Assembly: GCF_035222485.1 (NCBI RefSeq)
Contig: NC_085920.1
Span: forward strand, 5,022,001 to 5,086,000
Origin: Podospora pseudoanserina
Lineage: Eukaryota > Ascomycota > Sordariomycetes > Sordariales > Podosporaceae
Reading direction: 5' to 3'
Length of the DNA: 64,000 nucleotides
Positions 34,915 to 46,906 of the stretch are shown here, piece after piece. Both the position numbers and the translations under genes were made by a program. The notes under the pieces were generated by a model, which saw only the letters and a list, made by a program, of their open reading frames with translations, made no database searches and had not been told where the DNA came from. Numbering within the stretch: the first letter of the stretch is position 1; each line of letters starts with the position of its first letter.

Positions 34915-37537
34915 GCAATCTTTCTTTCAGCTCACTGTACCATCGTCGACTATACTATTTTCTCTTTTGTCCTCCCTCTGTACACTTTAAATTTCCTTTT
35001 TCCACATGTACATGACCCAAAGCGGGTCTTTTCTGCATCTGAGCCGGCGTTGGGTATTTTTTGAGGCTTTTTGGGTCAAGGAATGGGTCACCATCAGTTG
35101 GTCAGGACATCGACTGGGCCCTTCATCGAAAGATTGGTCATGTCATTTGTGCATTTGGATGGAGTTTCATACATCACTCGAGATACCACTTTTTTTGTTA
35201 CATTTTTCTTTGGATATGGGGGAGTGGGTTACCGCTACTACAACAGGTTACGGGCTTTAGGTGCCCATTTAGGAAATTCCGAGCTTATGCATGCAAGCAA
35301 GGGCGGCAGTGGATGGTCAGGCAATGGTCAGACAGACAAAAAAATAAACACTTTCTTCACCTTGTGCTTCATCTTCATCTGATCTCGTTGTGAAATCGGC
35401 CGTTACAGAATAAGCTTTTGTTTTGGCCCGTGCATTAGAAGATCACACTATGCTTCATCTTCAACTGATATTCTTTCCCCCCTTTGCAGCAGAATTGTTT
35501 TGTTTCAAGTAGCTGTACACTCGGGTAAGAAAACATTCGACTCCAACGGACAAGTCTGTGTGTAAGTCGAGAACAGGCCCAAAATGGCATCACCGAGCCA
35601 CATCGGGAAAACACGGGAATAGCGTTGGCAAACACAAAGTGTGCCTATACAACAAGAAAACGAAAGGTCAAAGATTGCCGCAGTCACAATAGGTGTGGGT
35701 GACAAAAAGAAGTCATGAGGCCAGAAAATGGCTGAGGTGTGCGTCGTACTTGAGCCATCCCTTGCTTCCTTTTGGTTCGTGTACCTTACCTGGTGTACCT
35801 GCCTTGCCTGATGACAATAACCCCTGTCGTGGACATGCTGCAAGCACTACCGAAGCCACGCACGCCTTCTTTGTGACTTCCTCTTCCAGGAGCCATCTCT
35901 CTTTCCTCTCATTGTGAAAGCCGAGCCTCACCGAGCCGAACACACGAGCCGAGAATCTGAGTATGTACCTCCGTCTCCGCGCGCACTCCCCCGCCTTTGG
36001 TCATCGCAAGCCACGAGGCTCTCACAAGACGACTGGAACCATTTTCAGTATCCCTTAATTAAACAAGACGACTCGATATACGTGGCCCTCCGTGACCACC
36101 AAGTCGTCGTCACAAAAAAACCACCCTACCTATCTGCCATGGATGTCATGTCGCCCATGGCCAGTTTTTTCTTGTCCAAGGTTGAGTCATTCAAAAAAAA
36201 AAAAAAAAAAACGGCGGAAATTACACTACCTACCCTCCCGCCTAATAGCCTGGGCAGAAACGTTCCCGTGATGGAAAAAAAACCTGTGGTGATAACGTAA
36301 ATCTTCCTTGATTTTTTTTTTCATGGTGTTTTCCCGTCCCTTGGCACCCACCACCACAAATGCACACAACTCCGTGCAAGTCCATTGGGTCTTGGCAGGG
36401 CAGGGTGACAATCATGGGTGTCCATGATGATGACACATTCAATCCCGCTCATCTGCACGAAATCCGTCCTGCACTATTCATACCCTTGCTTATACCGCAA
36501 CTGATGAACTCATCACCTCACCCTGCCCAACAGCATCACAAATGACAACTGGCCGGCCGGCACTCCTCCAGAAGAAAACACTTCTCATCATGGCAGCACC
36601 GTCTCTTCAATGAAACCTCACCCTCCATTCAAAACCAGTTCCCATCCCCAACTTATTACAACATCTTCCATACCTCAAATTACAGCGTCACATATCCCAC
36701 TCTTCCACTCACAAAATTTCCCTCGCCCATCATCCCACCCACTGCCAGCTCTCCCGGATAGTCTCACTTATACCATCAAAAACTAGCGGTCAAGATACTC
36801 CGACCTTCATCAAATCAAGAGGCGAAAACACACTCTACCACCTTAAAAAAAACTCCATGCCAATACTCCAAAATGCAACCCGACACACACCTTACACAAC
36901 ACTTCTCTCTTAAACTTCCAATCCCCAACTTTTCCATCCCGTTCCATCCAGAACAGCCATTTTTCTCCCCTCTGCCTTTTGGCATACATCCATCCGACCT
37001 AGCCAGTGTACCTGCATCCCGCCCCCGCATCCTTATCCTTATCGGGCATACCACACAGGAAAACATCACCAACAATCCCTACCTTACCCATCCATCGTAC
37101 CTGCAGAGTGAACAATTTTCACTGCACTGCTGAAAAGAAAAGATGACTTGCATGCCTTGGGCTGGAATGCACACAGCTGAGAAAACTGCAACCTCACGGC
37201 TCACGCGGCAAAATTCTCAAAAACTAACACCAGCACCGTCTCATCGCCGTCGTAGAGTGTGTGTGTGTGTGTCAAATGATCAATTGATATCTAATCACAT
37301 CCACATCTTGTAACTTGCTCTCATAGAAGCTAAACCTGTTCCTGTCAAAAAACATCAAGCAAAGCTGTCACACCAAGAAAATCTCTCCTACGGAGCATCC
37401 CCTCCTTTTCTCCCTCCGACTCTCCTGCAGGTACCACACACACCGAGTAGCGTCGGTACCTGAACCACCATCCGATCTCCCGCAGTAGCCAGCACCAGCC
37501 AGCCTGCCTTCCAAAGAAGCCATCCCATCACAGCACC
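34915..37537. other. Gene-free intergenic region (2.6 kb)
   Basis: Convergent spacer between the orphan gene and the beta-galactosidase stop. Contains an A18 run near 36192-36210 and a (GT)n run near 37258-37271. No gene or RNA is recognised. Confidence 0.5.
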
Positions 37538-40500
37538 TCAATACGACCCCCCTCTCCCGTCATAATAACTCTCCGCCACAAACGAATTCATATCCCCCGG
37601 CCAAATCCTCGTCGACCTAACCGGATGTCCACTCTTCAAGCTCAGCCACGGCAACTTCGCCCCTCCTTCATTCGGCGCCCACATCGCAATGGCAATATGA
37701 TTCTCCGTCCCATTCGTGTAAATAATCCCATCCGGCACATGGAACTCGTTCTGAGGTCCAAACTTGGGAATATACCTTCCAAACTGATAGCCATTGACAT
37801 AAAGCCATGCCCGGCAGCCATTCGCCGCCCTCTTGCTCTCGTCCGTCTCCTGAAACACAAAGCTCAGTGGCGTATCGTATATTCTGTCCCAGTTGATCGT
37901 CAACTTCGCAGACCAAAACCCAACACCTGGCTTGTCGAGTCCGTCCTTGAATGGATTTTTCGAGGTATCCCCAGACAGCGGAGCTCCCGGAAGGTGGTAG
38001 CCCATTCTCTCAGCAAACAGACCTCCTTCGTTCAGAGGGCCCCTCACCTTGTCTGCATAATACTCCCCCTTCCAGTTGCCCGTCAGCTTCCAGTCAATGG
38101 GCATGACGATATTGCGCAAAGTTTCGTCAAATATACCGTAGTTCATGATACCACGCGGTGACTTCATGCGGTTTGCCCCTACTATCAGGTTCTCCTCCAA
38201 GCCCATGTTGTCGACAAGGACAGTGAGGTTGTAGTTGACCAGGTTGTCGTAGTTCACCTCCAAGTCAGGAAGATAGTACAGCGTATCGTTGCCCTCGGTG
38301 CTGAGATTGCCGTCAAAACTGTAAAGGAATTGGTCGTTGAGCCAGACAGAAACTGCAAATCCCGGGCCGCCCTGGGTGTACAAGTTCAAGGCCGCCTTCA
38401 CCCTTGCCGCCTGGAAGTGACCTCTGAAGACGAGCACTCCAGTGTGAAATCCATAGTCGGAGCCGTAAAGAGAGGTGGGTGTGTATGCAGGGGCAGTGTC
38501 GGTGTTGTTGGTCATAAGGACTGATCGAAGCCAGCCAGAATCGTCGTAATCCGACTGGATCTCAGGCAGACAGTCACGGTAATTCCACTCTATTCCAGTG
38601 ACGAGATCCGGCGTGCCAGTATTGTCGGCAGACTTGTAGTCAATTGTGACTACCCAGTTACCATGCTCATTAAGTGTGTAATTCATTGGGTCGGAATTCA
38701 CAGTGAGCATTCGAGCGAGGAGTGGAACGTTCATGATCTCGAGTGTGGTTGTCTCGTTGAAATCACCCATCAGGATCAGGCCCGTGGTGATCCCGCCCTC
38801 AAGCCAAGTCTCGGCTGCTGAACGGATCAGATAACCGCCGTAAACAATGATCGATGATGCCCCCTCGGAGTACGCTGGGACCAGATCCACCGTCCAGTAT
38901 TTGTAGGCAGATTTTCGATCTGTAACACACAAAGTGTTAATCAAGACCCCGTCGTCGCAAGTACTTCTTCGCTGTGCAATACTAACTTTCAAAGTGCATA
39001 TACACATAATTGTTGATCACTGCCCATTGTCTATCTGGACCGATTGTCCACTGAGCGGCAGTCGTATTGATGTCAGCGAAAAGATTGACACCGCTGCTTT
39101 CAAGGATGGGGTCTGCCCAGGGGTGGGTGAAGCGAAGCTCATGATACTCGCCAATATTTCCGTAGATCACAATGGTTGTCTTGTTGTAGCTGTTCCAGGT
39201 GAGGATTTCTGCCGAGCAGTAAGTCATAAAGAACCCGCCGAAAGGGTAGTCCGTGACGAGTAGCTTGGAGTCGCGACCAGACAACACGAAGTTGGCTGAT
39301 CTTGCCGGCAGATGCCACCTCCCGGAGGCTGTGGGTAGCTTGAGAGTAAAGGCAACGTCGTCAGTCTGACGATAGTCACGGTGGCGGATAACGTAGAATG
39401 TGCCGAAGTCGCCGGTGAGCTGAGTTGCAACAAGCTTGTCGTCTGTGGAATTCATCTGAAACCCAACTATGCCTTCGGTCATGTTTTCGAATGGCATTGC
39501 TGCCAAGTACCCTGGAGAGACTTTGAAAAAGTTGGCTTGAAGCTTGAGCTCAGAGTATTTGGGTCGGCCAATGGTGCGGTCTTCAGCAATTGCCTGAAGA
39601 AGGTGTCAGCACGTGATGATCAAATCACAAAAATTGACAGACCGCTCCATAGTCGTAACTGGTGTAGACATAGGGATCTCCCAAGTTACCCCAGTTTGTT
39701 CCGCCAAAGATCTGGACGTGGTCAATGTTTGGCTCCTAAATAAGTCCCTGCAAAGACACTCACCATGTAGACGTTGAAAACCTTCACACCGGCCGCATAG
39801 CTGTTCTTGAAGAGCACGCGAGCCTGCACGTCGTCGAACAGCTTCACGCACTCATCATATCCCACAGACCCCCAGGTGTCATAAGCGCCGCCCTACGTGT
39901 TGAGTGTGTCAGTTTCGCAAAATCAGAGCAAGAAGGTCTCGGTAGTCATTTGATTCTTACTTGGAACTGCAACTAGTCAGCGTCTCTGGAGCAATGCAAG
40001 ATGGCGGAGTAGAGATCTCATGAGACTCACCTCAGGGATTGTGTAGGGGGTTCCTGGACTCATGCCGATATGCTTCGACCAAAGATCTGTGTAGGTAGCA
40101 TTCTCTGGCCAATCCTTCGCCGAACAGTCGAGACCAAAGGGATAAAGATCATGACCGTAGATATCAACTTCGCCCACACCGATGCCGGGGCGACTGTTTC
40201 CGGCGGGCCAAGCGTCGTTGTTGATGATGGGAATAGTGATGCTCGCGTTCTTTGCCTTCTCGATGAGCCATTGCATATATCCGTTGTCAGGAAATCCTTT
40301 GTAGCTGTCGGTGGACATGCTGGAGATATTGTCAACTGACTATCAGAAACGCATTCTGGACTGGCACCAACGAACGTGTATTCATTCTCTACCTGATAGA
40401 GAATGACCGGTCCTCCGTTGTCGACCTGCCATTTGGCCATGAGATTGGCAACCCTGACGACATAGCTGGTTGTGGAGTTAGCCTCAGTGCTGCGGATAGC

Positions 40501-41260
40501 CTTTGGTGACTTAACCTACTTTTCAGTAGCCTGTAGAAACTCGAGGTCGGCAGTTCGTAGAGTGGGCGTGGTTCTCTGCAGCCATCCCGGCAAGCCGCCT
40601 CCAGTGACTTCGCCATCTGCCACTGTGTCAGCTGTGTCTTGCTTGACTCCAGGGAACGGGGAAATAAAACCTACTGATGTAAGGCCCTGGCCGGGCAATG
40701 ACATATAAGCCATTCGTCTGAGCGAATCCTATAAACAAGTCCAAATCAAACCAACCAACCTCGTCCCACTCTCCCCTCAGTGGCTCCAACATCATCCAGG
40801 GGACATAAATACTGATGGCATTGAAGCCCATGGCTTTGATCTTGGCCAGCACATCGCACCACAGCTCGGGGGACCGTGGCAGTCGGAAATAGTGGAATTC
40901 TCCGCTGTACAGCATGATCCGCTCGCCATAAACGCTGAGTGAGTTGTTGTCATAGGTCACAGCAGGGCCTTGCCAGCCTTCGGGGCGGACTTTGATACGT
41001 TCCTGGTTGTAGGTGTAATACGAGAATGGGGAGGACGTGGAGAAGTTTGAGGTCGAGTTCGTGGTTGGGTTGGAGACCGGTGTAGAGGTTGAACTGTTGA
41101 CTGGGAGCTGCGGAAGAGGAAGTTCCCCTCCCGGGCTGGAACTGATCGTATGGTTGAGCTGCCAAGTGTAGTTCGGCATGACATAGTGTATAGTTGCCAG
41201 AGCTGGCGCCATGAGGGAGAGAGCCAAAATCATGGCGATGATGCCGGGGAGTCTCGCCAT
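37538..41260 (-). CDS. Secreted beta-galactosidase, glycoside hydrolase family 35
   Basis: Predicted 1084 aa from nine exons: 41260-40675, 40616-40520, 40465-40376, 40319-40031, 39966-39961, 39892-39764, 39711-39643, 39593-38987, 38919-37538. Phases close throughout. Signal peptide [22 protein letters not shown] is followed by a Ser/Thr-rich stretch, then the TIM barrel ([27 protein letters not shown]). The acid/base glutamate is expected at Glu256 in YQVENEY and the nucleophile at Glu354 in PEFQGG. C-terminal beta-sandwich and jelly-roll domains follow ([27 protein letters not shown]). Family members release terminal beta-galactose from pectin or arabinogalactan side chains and from lactose. 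The 6-nt fifth exon TTCCAA supplies Phe-Gln of the EFQGG motif. Length is typical for fungal LacA-type enzymes (about 1000). Confidence 0.93.
39961..39966 (-). other. Six-nucleotide microexon of the GH35 gene
   Basis: On the minus strand the order is branch-like GACTAG, acceptor TTGCAG, exon TTCCAA, donor GTAAGA. Without it the conserved catalytic stretch would read PE-GGAYD; with it, PEFQGGAYD, the family consensus. Both flanking junctions are phase 0, so skipping keeps the frame and would yield a protein lacking two residues next to the nucleophile. Confidence 0.85.
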
Positions 41261-42073
41261 TGTGCCTTGGTGCAGACTGAATTCTGTCTGGGACCGTAAT
41301 TTGGTGAGAAGAGATGGTCCTTGAAGGTCAAAGGTAGAGGAGCTGGATGAGCGGAAAGGGTTTGGAGGCTTCCAACGAAGGCCGGGTACCAGATGCTGGA
41401 CGCCTACCTCCTCTGGAATCAACGTTGCTGGACGTCTCCTTCCTTCCTCTTTATACCGGCAACCGGTCCCGGCCGTCCCCCCAGTTTCCAGGCTGCGGCC
41501 ATGTTTTGGGTTCCATGTCCGGAACTTGACCGCCTTGTCTACCTAGTAGAATATTGATGTTTCGCCTGGAGAGAGGACCGCCGTATCCTCATACCATTAA
41601 AGGCGGAGACCTGGGTCCCGCCCACTTGCTTCATCAGACAAGGTAGGAAGTGACATTGTTGGTGCACTTTCCACCTCCCTACTTGAACAGCCCTCCTCGC
41701 AAAGCCTAAAACCAAACAATTGACAGGATCGGATCCATACTTACCCCTCTCGAGGTTCCTCATCTCAATTCCGAGTTCAGACGATGCGGGAATGAATGGG
41801 AAGCCCGCACCATATTCGCCGAAGACAAACGGCCAGCGGAAACACAGGCCGAAGCTGAAGGCCGCGAAATACTGCGGCAGAACCCACAGAGGTTTGTGAG
41901 TGACAACATCTTGTGAGATGAGGAAAGTTGCAACATGTTGCACAACACGAGTTCTAGTGACAGCTATTCTATCCTGTCTAACTCGAACTGCTTGGCTGGT
42001 AGTTGGGCCATATCAAGAGAGACACGCGCAGTATCGCTGTGGTTGAATCTCATGTTGGCAGACGGGAAGCCCT
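41261..42073. other. Intergenic region, beta-galactosidase promoter
   Basis: Upstream of the beta-galactosidase start and downstream of the amidohydrolase stop. No repeat or gene is recognised. Confidence 0.5.
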
Positions 42074-43644
42074 TTAAGATGCCCGCTTCTGTCCTCGAAA
42101 CACAGGCAGTGGGACTGACATGGACATCTTGGGTGGGCTGCCAGCTTCCAGATCTGACCACTCCTCGCTAGTGTTGCCGTCATCCTCGGGCCACTGCGGT
42201 ACAGAAATCATGTCGACAGCCGCACCGTCCCTTTTCCAGACCCGGCCATCTTTCATGACAAAACTGACCTTCCGCAAAGCCTTCTCATCCTTTCGGGGGT
42301 CGGTCTCCAAAGCAATAATGTCCGCTCGATTACCCTTCTCAAACCACCCAAACCTGAACCCAGAAAGATCTCCACCACAAGCTTCCCAACCGGAAATAGT
42401 CGCCGCTTCCAGTGATTCCTCGACAGAAACGCCGCACTGTATCATAATCTCGACTTCCCGTGCATTGAGGCCGTGACTGAACGTCCCGGTGTCCCCACCA
42501 GCAGCCAAGCGCACTCCATGGTCGCACGCCCTTTTGACCCTAAGCTTGCACTCCCGAAACATATCGGCAGGCAGCGCCTGGGCAGTAGCCAAAGTAGGGA
42601 CCCATATTGTCTTCTTCTCTACCATTTTCTGGAAGAGTGGCTGCTCCAACTCGGCGGTATCCTCAAAGATGTGTTCAATAGTTGTGACACCTGCGTCTGC
42701 TGCCCACAGCGCGGCCTTGGTTTCGCCAGCGTGAGCAGCAACAGGAATCTCGGCTAGTTGTGCTTCCTTGACGATAGCTTCCATTTCTTCCTTGGAGTAC
42801 AACGGAACTGCCGGGTTCCTCCTCTTAGGGGGGAACAAGACCCTTCCACCGGGTCCAGGCACATCTGGAGGGAACCGCATCGTTTTGCGTCGGTAATCAC
42901 TGTAGAACTTGATCAAGTCGGCACCTTCTCCGACCCTCCTTCGGACGGCAGCTCTGACCCCATCAACACCATCTGCAACGTCAGATGCTCGTGGGACAGA
43001 GAGTCCGAGTCCATTCCCGCCCAGCTTGTTTTCTACTCTGAGTTCATAGGAACCAGAGCTGGCAAGGGCGTCCGTGGCAACCAGGAGCCTTGGGCCGGGG
43101 GTCAAGCCGCGGTTGACGCAGTCCCGCAGATTAGCGTCGGCGTTCCCTAGGGCTTCGGTCCCGAGATCTCGGTAGGTGGTGTAGCCTGCCAGAAGAGCAG
43201 CGCGGGCGTGATTTGTTGCGCGGACGATGCGCTCGACAGCTGACTGGTCGCGCATTTGTTGGGTGCCATTGCGTTCTCTGTGATGTTGTTAGCCATCAAA
43301 TCACTAATTCATTTGGAAGAACAGGGGGCATACTCGTAGGAGTGAAGAAAGATGTGTGTGTGGGAGTCTACTAATCCAGGAAGCACCACCTTGCTAGTGA
43401 GGTCGATATCCCTATCTTTGGCGGAGAAGCTCTCCCTGGGGCGTTCGGTAACGCTTACAATCTCGCCCGTCCCAGGGTTGACTTCTATTGAGACATTCTT
43501 CACGAATGCCTTCTTTTTGGGGTCGAAGAGGAGGGAGGTGTGTATGTGGAATGTGGTTGACGGAATGGTCATGATGACAGAGTGGGGCACACACATCTTT
43601 GCTTTGTAGGTGTATAGGACAGTGAGGGGAGCGGGAGTAGACAT
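42074..43644 (-). CDS. Metal-dependent amidohydrolase (imidazolonepropionase/prolidase-like)
   Basis: Predicted 504 aa from exons 43644-43334 and 43277-42074, intron 56 nt (donor GTATGC, phase 2). Amidohydrolase-superfamily markers are in order: N-terminal composite-domain strand ending VVLPGLVDSHTHI with metal ligands His95 and His97; GADLIKFY with the lysine often carboxylated in this group; HAGETKAALWA; TTIEHIFED; LAAGGDTGTFSHGLN with the catalytic Asp. The C-terminal KGNRADIIALETDPR and VSFVMKDGRVWKRD are typical of the family. The group includes imidazolonepropionase-like and Xaa-Pro dipeptidase enzymes; the substrate cannot be inferred from sequence. The start at 43644 (MSTPAPLTVLY) is the best of several in-frame ATGs; 43573 is a shorter option. 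Confidence 0.88.
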
Positions 43645-43997
43645 AAATGACCACGGAATTGCAAGGTGAAGGAAGGGAAAGGCGGAGGTGATCACTTATA
43701 GATAGATGTTGGGATGTCTTTAAATGAACCAATAAAAAAGGGGTTCCCTTGGGGCTGTCAGTGCAGCCGTTGGAGTTGCACCTGTGACAAGCAACAGAGT
43801 GGCCTTGTGCACCTTGATGGCCAGCCTGGCCGCAAACACACCCACTCACCAGCACACAACACATACAAAGAAATTTTACAGCGCACACGAAACTGGAGCG
43901 GTGAGATGAGAGACGGAGATGTTCAAGACCAACGCGGTTATTCCATGCATCATTATATTACAATTTTTGTAAATTCATTACACCATCTCACCCTCAC
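43645..43997. other. Short intergenic spacer
   Basis: Promoter of the amidohydrolase gene and 3' end of the small protein gene; nothing specific seen. Confidence 0.5.
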
Positions 43998-44457
43998 TCA
44001 CTTCTGGTTCTTCTTCCTGAGCGTGGCCTCGTCCTCTGCTTGCAGTTCGGCATCGATCTTGGCGCCTCGAGAAGGCTCGTTACCGTGCATCTTGGCCTAT
44101 CAAACATGATGTTAGCCCATCTGATAAGATAATCGAGCATGATGACGGGAACATACAGGGAGTGTGGGGTCCTTCTTGAGTTGGGCTGTCTCTACAGAGT
44201 CTTCTGAGCCCTCATCCTGTCGCTCAGCGGCAGCACGGTTGACAAGAGACCGGTTATCCTCTGGATAAGGTAGAGTTGTTAGTACTTTAGGATCTAGGAA
44301 ACGACGATGCTGGAGGATTCGTACTGGGATCATTGTTGTTGTGAGAGTGCTTGACGCCTTCGTGGAATCGGTCTGACCCAAGCTCAGAGGACTTGGCGTT
44401 TCTCTGGTCACCGGCCTCATAAACCTGGCTGTTCCCGACGTTGGAGTTTCCTGACAT
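43998..44457 (-). CDS. Small hydrophilic conserved fungal protein
   Basis: Predicted 111 aa from three exons: 44457-44325, 44260-44157, 44096-43998. Phases close and introns are about 60 nt. The protein starts MSGNSNVGNSQVYEAGDQRN and continues with DRFHEGVKHSHNNNDPK, NRSLVNRAAAERQDEG, KKDPTLPAKMHGNEPSRGAK and IDAELQAEDEATLRKK. It is charged and lacks Cys, membrane and signal segments. The pattern recalls small stress- or dormancy-associated hydrophilic proteins (LEA-like) widespread in Pezizomycotina, from memory rather than a search. Each frame is interrupted by introns, so the full protein is visible only after splicing. It is divergently arranged with the FMP46-like gene. Confidence 0.82.
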
Positions 44458-45211
44458 GATGAAATATTTGATTGCTTTGGTGTGAGAATAAGTAGTAAGA
44501 AGGACGGTTGTTTGGGTGTGGTTGGGTTGAACATGAGTTGAACTTGCGTCAGCCCACAGAGCTCTTCCGTCCCTTGAATATATACATGATCACACAACAG
44601 GCCTTTGTAGATCGTCAGTTACTCTTTAACGTCATGGCCTCACACAAGCGCAGCAACGGCTTTCTTTGGACCCATCTACGGGCATGAGCTCACTGGATCT
44701 GCTGGAAAGGTTGGCGTGGTGAGCGCATACGTCATAGAAACCCACAAAAGAAGAGGAAACAGTGGGGCGTAGCACAACACACTTCCCTACTATACATGAT
44801 AGGCATACAGTGAGTGATCTCGATCATGAAAATGCTACAGAAAGGCAGGCGATAGACAATGTGCCCAACTTGTTGCTATTATCAGCTCGGAGAGAGCGCT
44901 TTTGTGCTGTGTACAAGGAGGATATCCCAGATGGGAGCCGATGGTTTTAGGGCCAAGACAACGGAGATGCTAGCGGCTTGGCAAAGAATTGGAGTGGAAC
45001 AAGGATGGAAGCTACAGCACTTTGATCTCCAATTGGTTAGAGCTCCCCGCTTGAAGTAAGTGGCCCAAGCTCCCAAGACGCTCACGGTGTTTGCCTGCTG
45101 CGGACTTCCTTGCAGTCAACAACGACATCCAACCACAGTGCAAACAAAGCAACCAGACCAACATAAGCCCAGACACCATTTTGAGCCTCAAAACATCAAG
45201 TGAAGACAAAA
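44458..45211. other. Divergent promoter region (small protein / FMP46-like)
   Basis: A 754-bp head-to-head spacer. It has no recognisable gene; the open frames are short and unrelated to known families. Confidence 0.5.
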
Positions 45212-45716
45212 ATGGGTTTCTTCGTCAGTACATCCCCTAAAACCATCCTTAAACATGATCAATTATTGACTCATCCTCACTTACAGCGCAAGACCAAAGA
45301 TATCATCACCCTTTTCCACAAGGCTAGCTCGCCAGGCTCGAAACGAGTGGCTGCTTTGCTCAAGCAAGTCCAGGTCGAGGCAGCTGAAAAGGATCTGAGG
45401 CCTGAGTTTGATCTCGAGGTCACTGAGCAGCCTCCTACTCTCGATCAAGTCAAGACCATTCTCGACTATGTCGGCCAACCCGGCATTTCCTCGGTTATCA
45501 AGGGCGCCACCAGTGAGAATGAGGCACTTCAGAAGTTCAAGCAGAGCGCTGACAGCTTCCAAAAACCTTTGGTATGTCTCCCTTGTGCTTTCTATCAATG
45601 GGGGGATGCTAACTTGTTGCTCGATGAAGGTTGTCGACTGGGCCAATGGCAAGGCTCACGTAGGAGAAAACGAGTCTGAGATCCTGAAGATGCTCAACGC
45701 TCTCCCCAAGAAATAG
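45212..45716 (+). CDS. FMP46-like thioredoxin-fold redox protein (DUF1687)
   Basis: Predicted 127 aa from exons 45212-45223, 45287-45571 and 45630-45716. The first exon encodes only MGFF. It continues RKTKDIITLFHKASSPGSKR, with a thioredoxin-like first strand and helix, then PPTLDQVKTILDYV and VVDWANGKAHVGENESEILKMLNALPKK, which match the fungal Fmp46 family. Yeast Fmp46 is a putative mitochondrial redox protein. The CxxC of classical thioredoxins is absent: the usual active-site position shows only SSPGS, so catalysis may differ or be lost. Mitochondrial location is inferred from the family. Confidence 0.85.
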
Positions 45717-46906
45717 AGTGGCATCTTGCCAAGCCCCTTTCTATTTCTCTTTTTGTTTTGATATCAAAGAATCATCTTCTCCCTTCCCTGTATGTTAGCG
45801 AAGGATACTGGTACTGTTGGGCATGTACATGATGAATTAGTACTGTGTTCTCTTTAAGACCTCGTGTTGTTGTTGTTCATATGCAAAGTTGATTTTTCAT
45901 GTGACAGGTAGAGAGAGTATGGCCTCAGCACAGTGTATTGAGGAGGAAAAGTTAAATGTCTATTGTAAAGGCACCACCAAAGGTCGACAATGGAGCGCGG
46001 AAGAAGTGAATAGGGGTGCTTGGGTGAAGAGGTAGGCGGGGCAACGCTCCTGGGTTGCTTCTGGCAGAGTCCCTCATTCAAGTCGAGCTCACCAGCAAGA
46101 GTCGAGATTTCTACGACAGGATTTGGTATTGCCTGCATCACCTGAGAGACAATTCACTTACTCAACAAAAGTAGGGCACACGCCTGACTATCTTTGCTCG
46201 CCATGACCTTTTCACTCAACAACCAACACTTCCCCTACGGCGACCTCTTCTTCTACGCAACCTTTTTGCCCGCACAATCCTTTCCACACAACCTTCTTCC
46301 ACACAACATTTTTCCACATAACCTTCTCACAGATAACCTTTTTTCATTGTCCATCCCGCAGCCTTTTCTTCTCTCATCACCTTCCGCACCACATTCTATA
46401 CTTTCACGGGTGGGTTTACTGTTTCCCGCCTTTTGGCTTTTGCCAATTCTCGATCTTGCTTGCGAGATTTGCCCCAAAAAGTCGACCTTCGTGAAGTTTT
46501 GGCAGTCTTTGCAGACTTCTCCAGGCTACCTGCTTGGCCATTACAAGTTCTACACGACCACGAGTAACCACTCTTCGACTATTTCCTCCTCTCGCCAGCG
46601 GCCAGGGAAGATTTCATTCATCTTGAAGTTTCTGGGACTTTTGCTTCACATTCTACGAGGCCGAGCTTCGACTCCAGAAAACCAATTTTGGTCGTCGTTT
46701 TCGCTGAGCAACATCACAAACAAGAAATAGTCGTCGCGACTTCAGTTGCTTCCAAGTACACCGAAATACCGAACAGCAGAGCTACGATACTCTCTTCCCC
46801 TTCATCGGAATCAAGTAGCCGACCGTGACATTTATCGCTCTCAAATCAGGCTTGATTCAGGGAACTAGGATCTATCTCGGGTCCGCGAAACTTTCAGTCT
46901 TGAAAC
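45717..46906. other. Intergenic region with 15-bp pyrimidine-rich repeat
   Basis: Contains about four 15-bp units at 46284-46343. A 178-codon plus-strand open frame (46194-46730) runs across the repeat but shows no recognisable family and lies in the presumed leader of the next gene, so it is not called a gene. Confidence 0.5.
46284..46343. repeat. Degenerate 15-bp tandem repeat
   Basis: Units at 46284, 46299, 46314 and 46329 follow CCACACAACCTTCTT with several changes per unit. Spacing in multiples of three leaves the surrounding frame open, which explains the long chance ORF there. Confidence 0.75.

Noticed and set aside
36190-36211. Long A run, and a similar run near 51465-51489
   Set aside because: Homopolymer runs; no target-site duplication or retroposed sequence beside them that would indicate a LINE or processed copy.
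46194-46730. 178-codon plus-strand open frame
   Set aside because: It runs through a 15-bp repeat whose period is a multiple of three, which explains its length; no recognisable domain and it lies in the leader region of the next gene.
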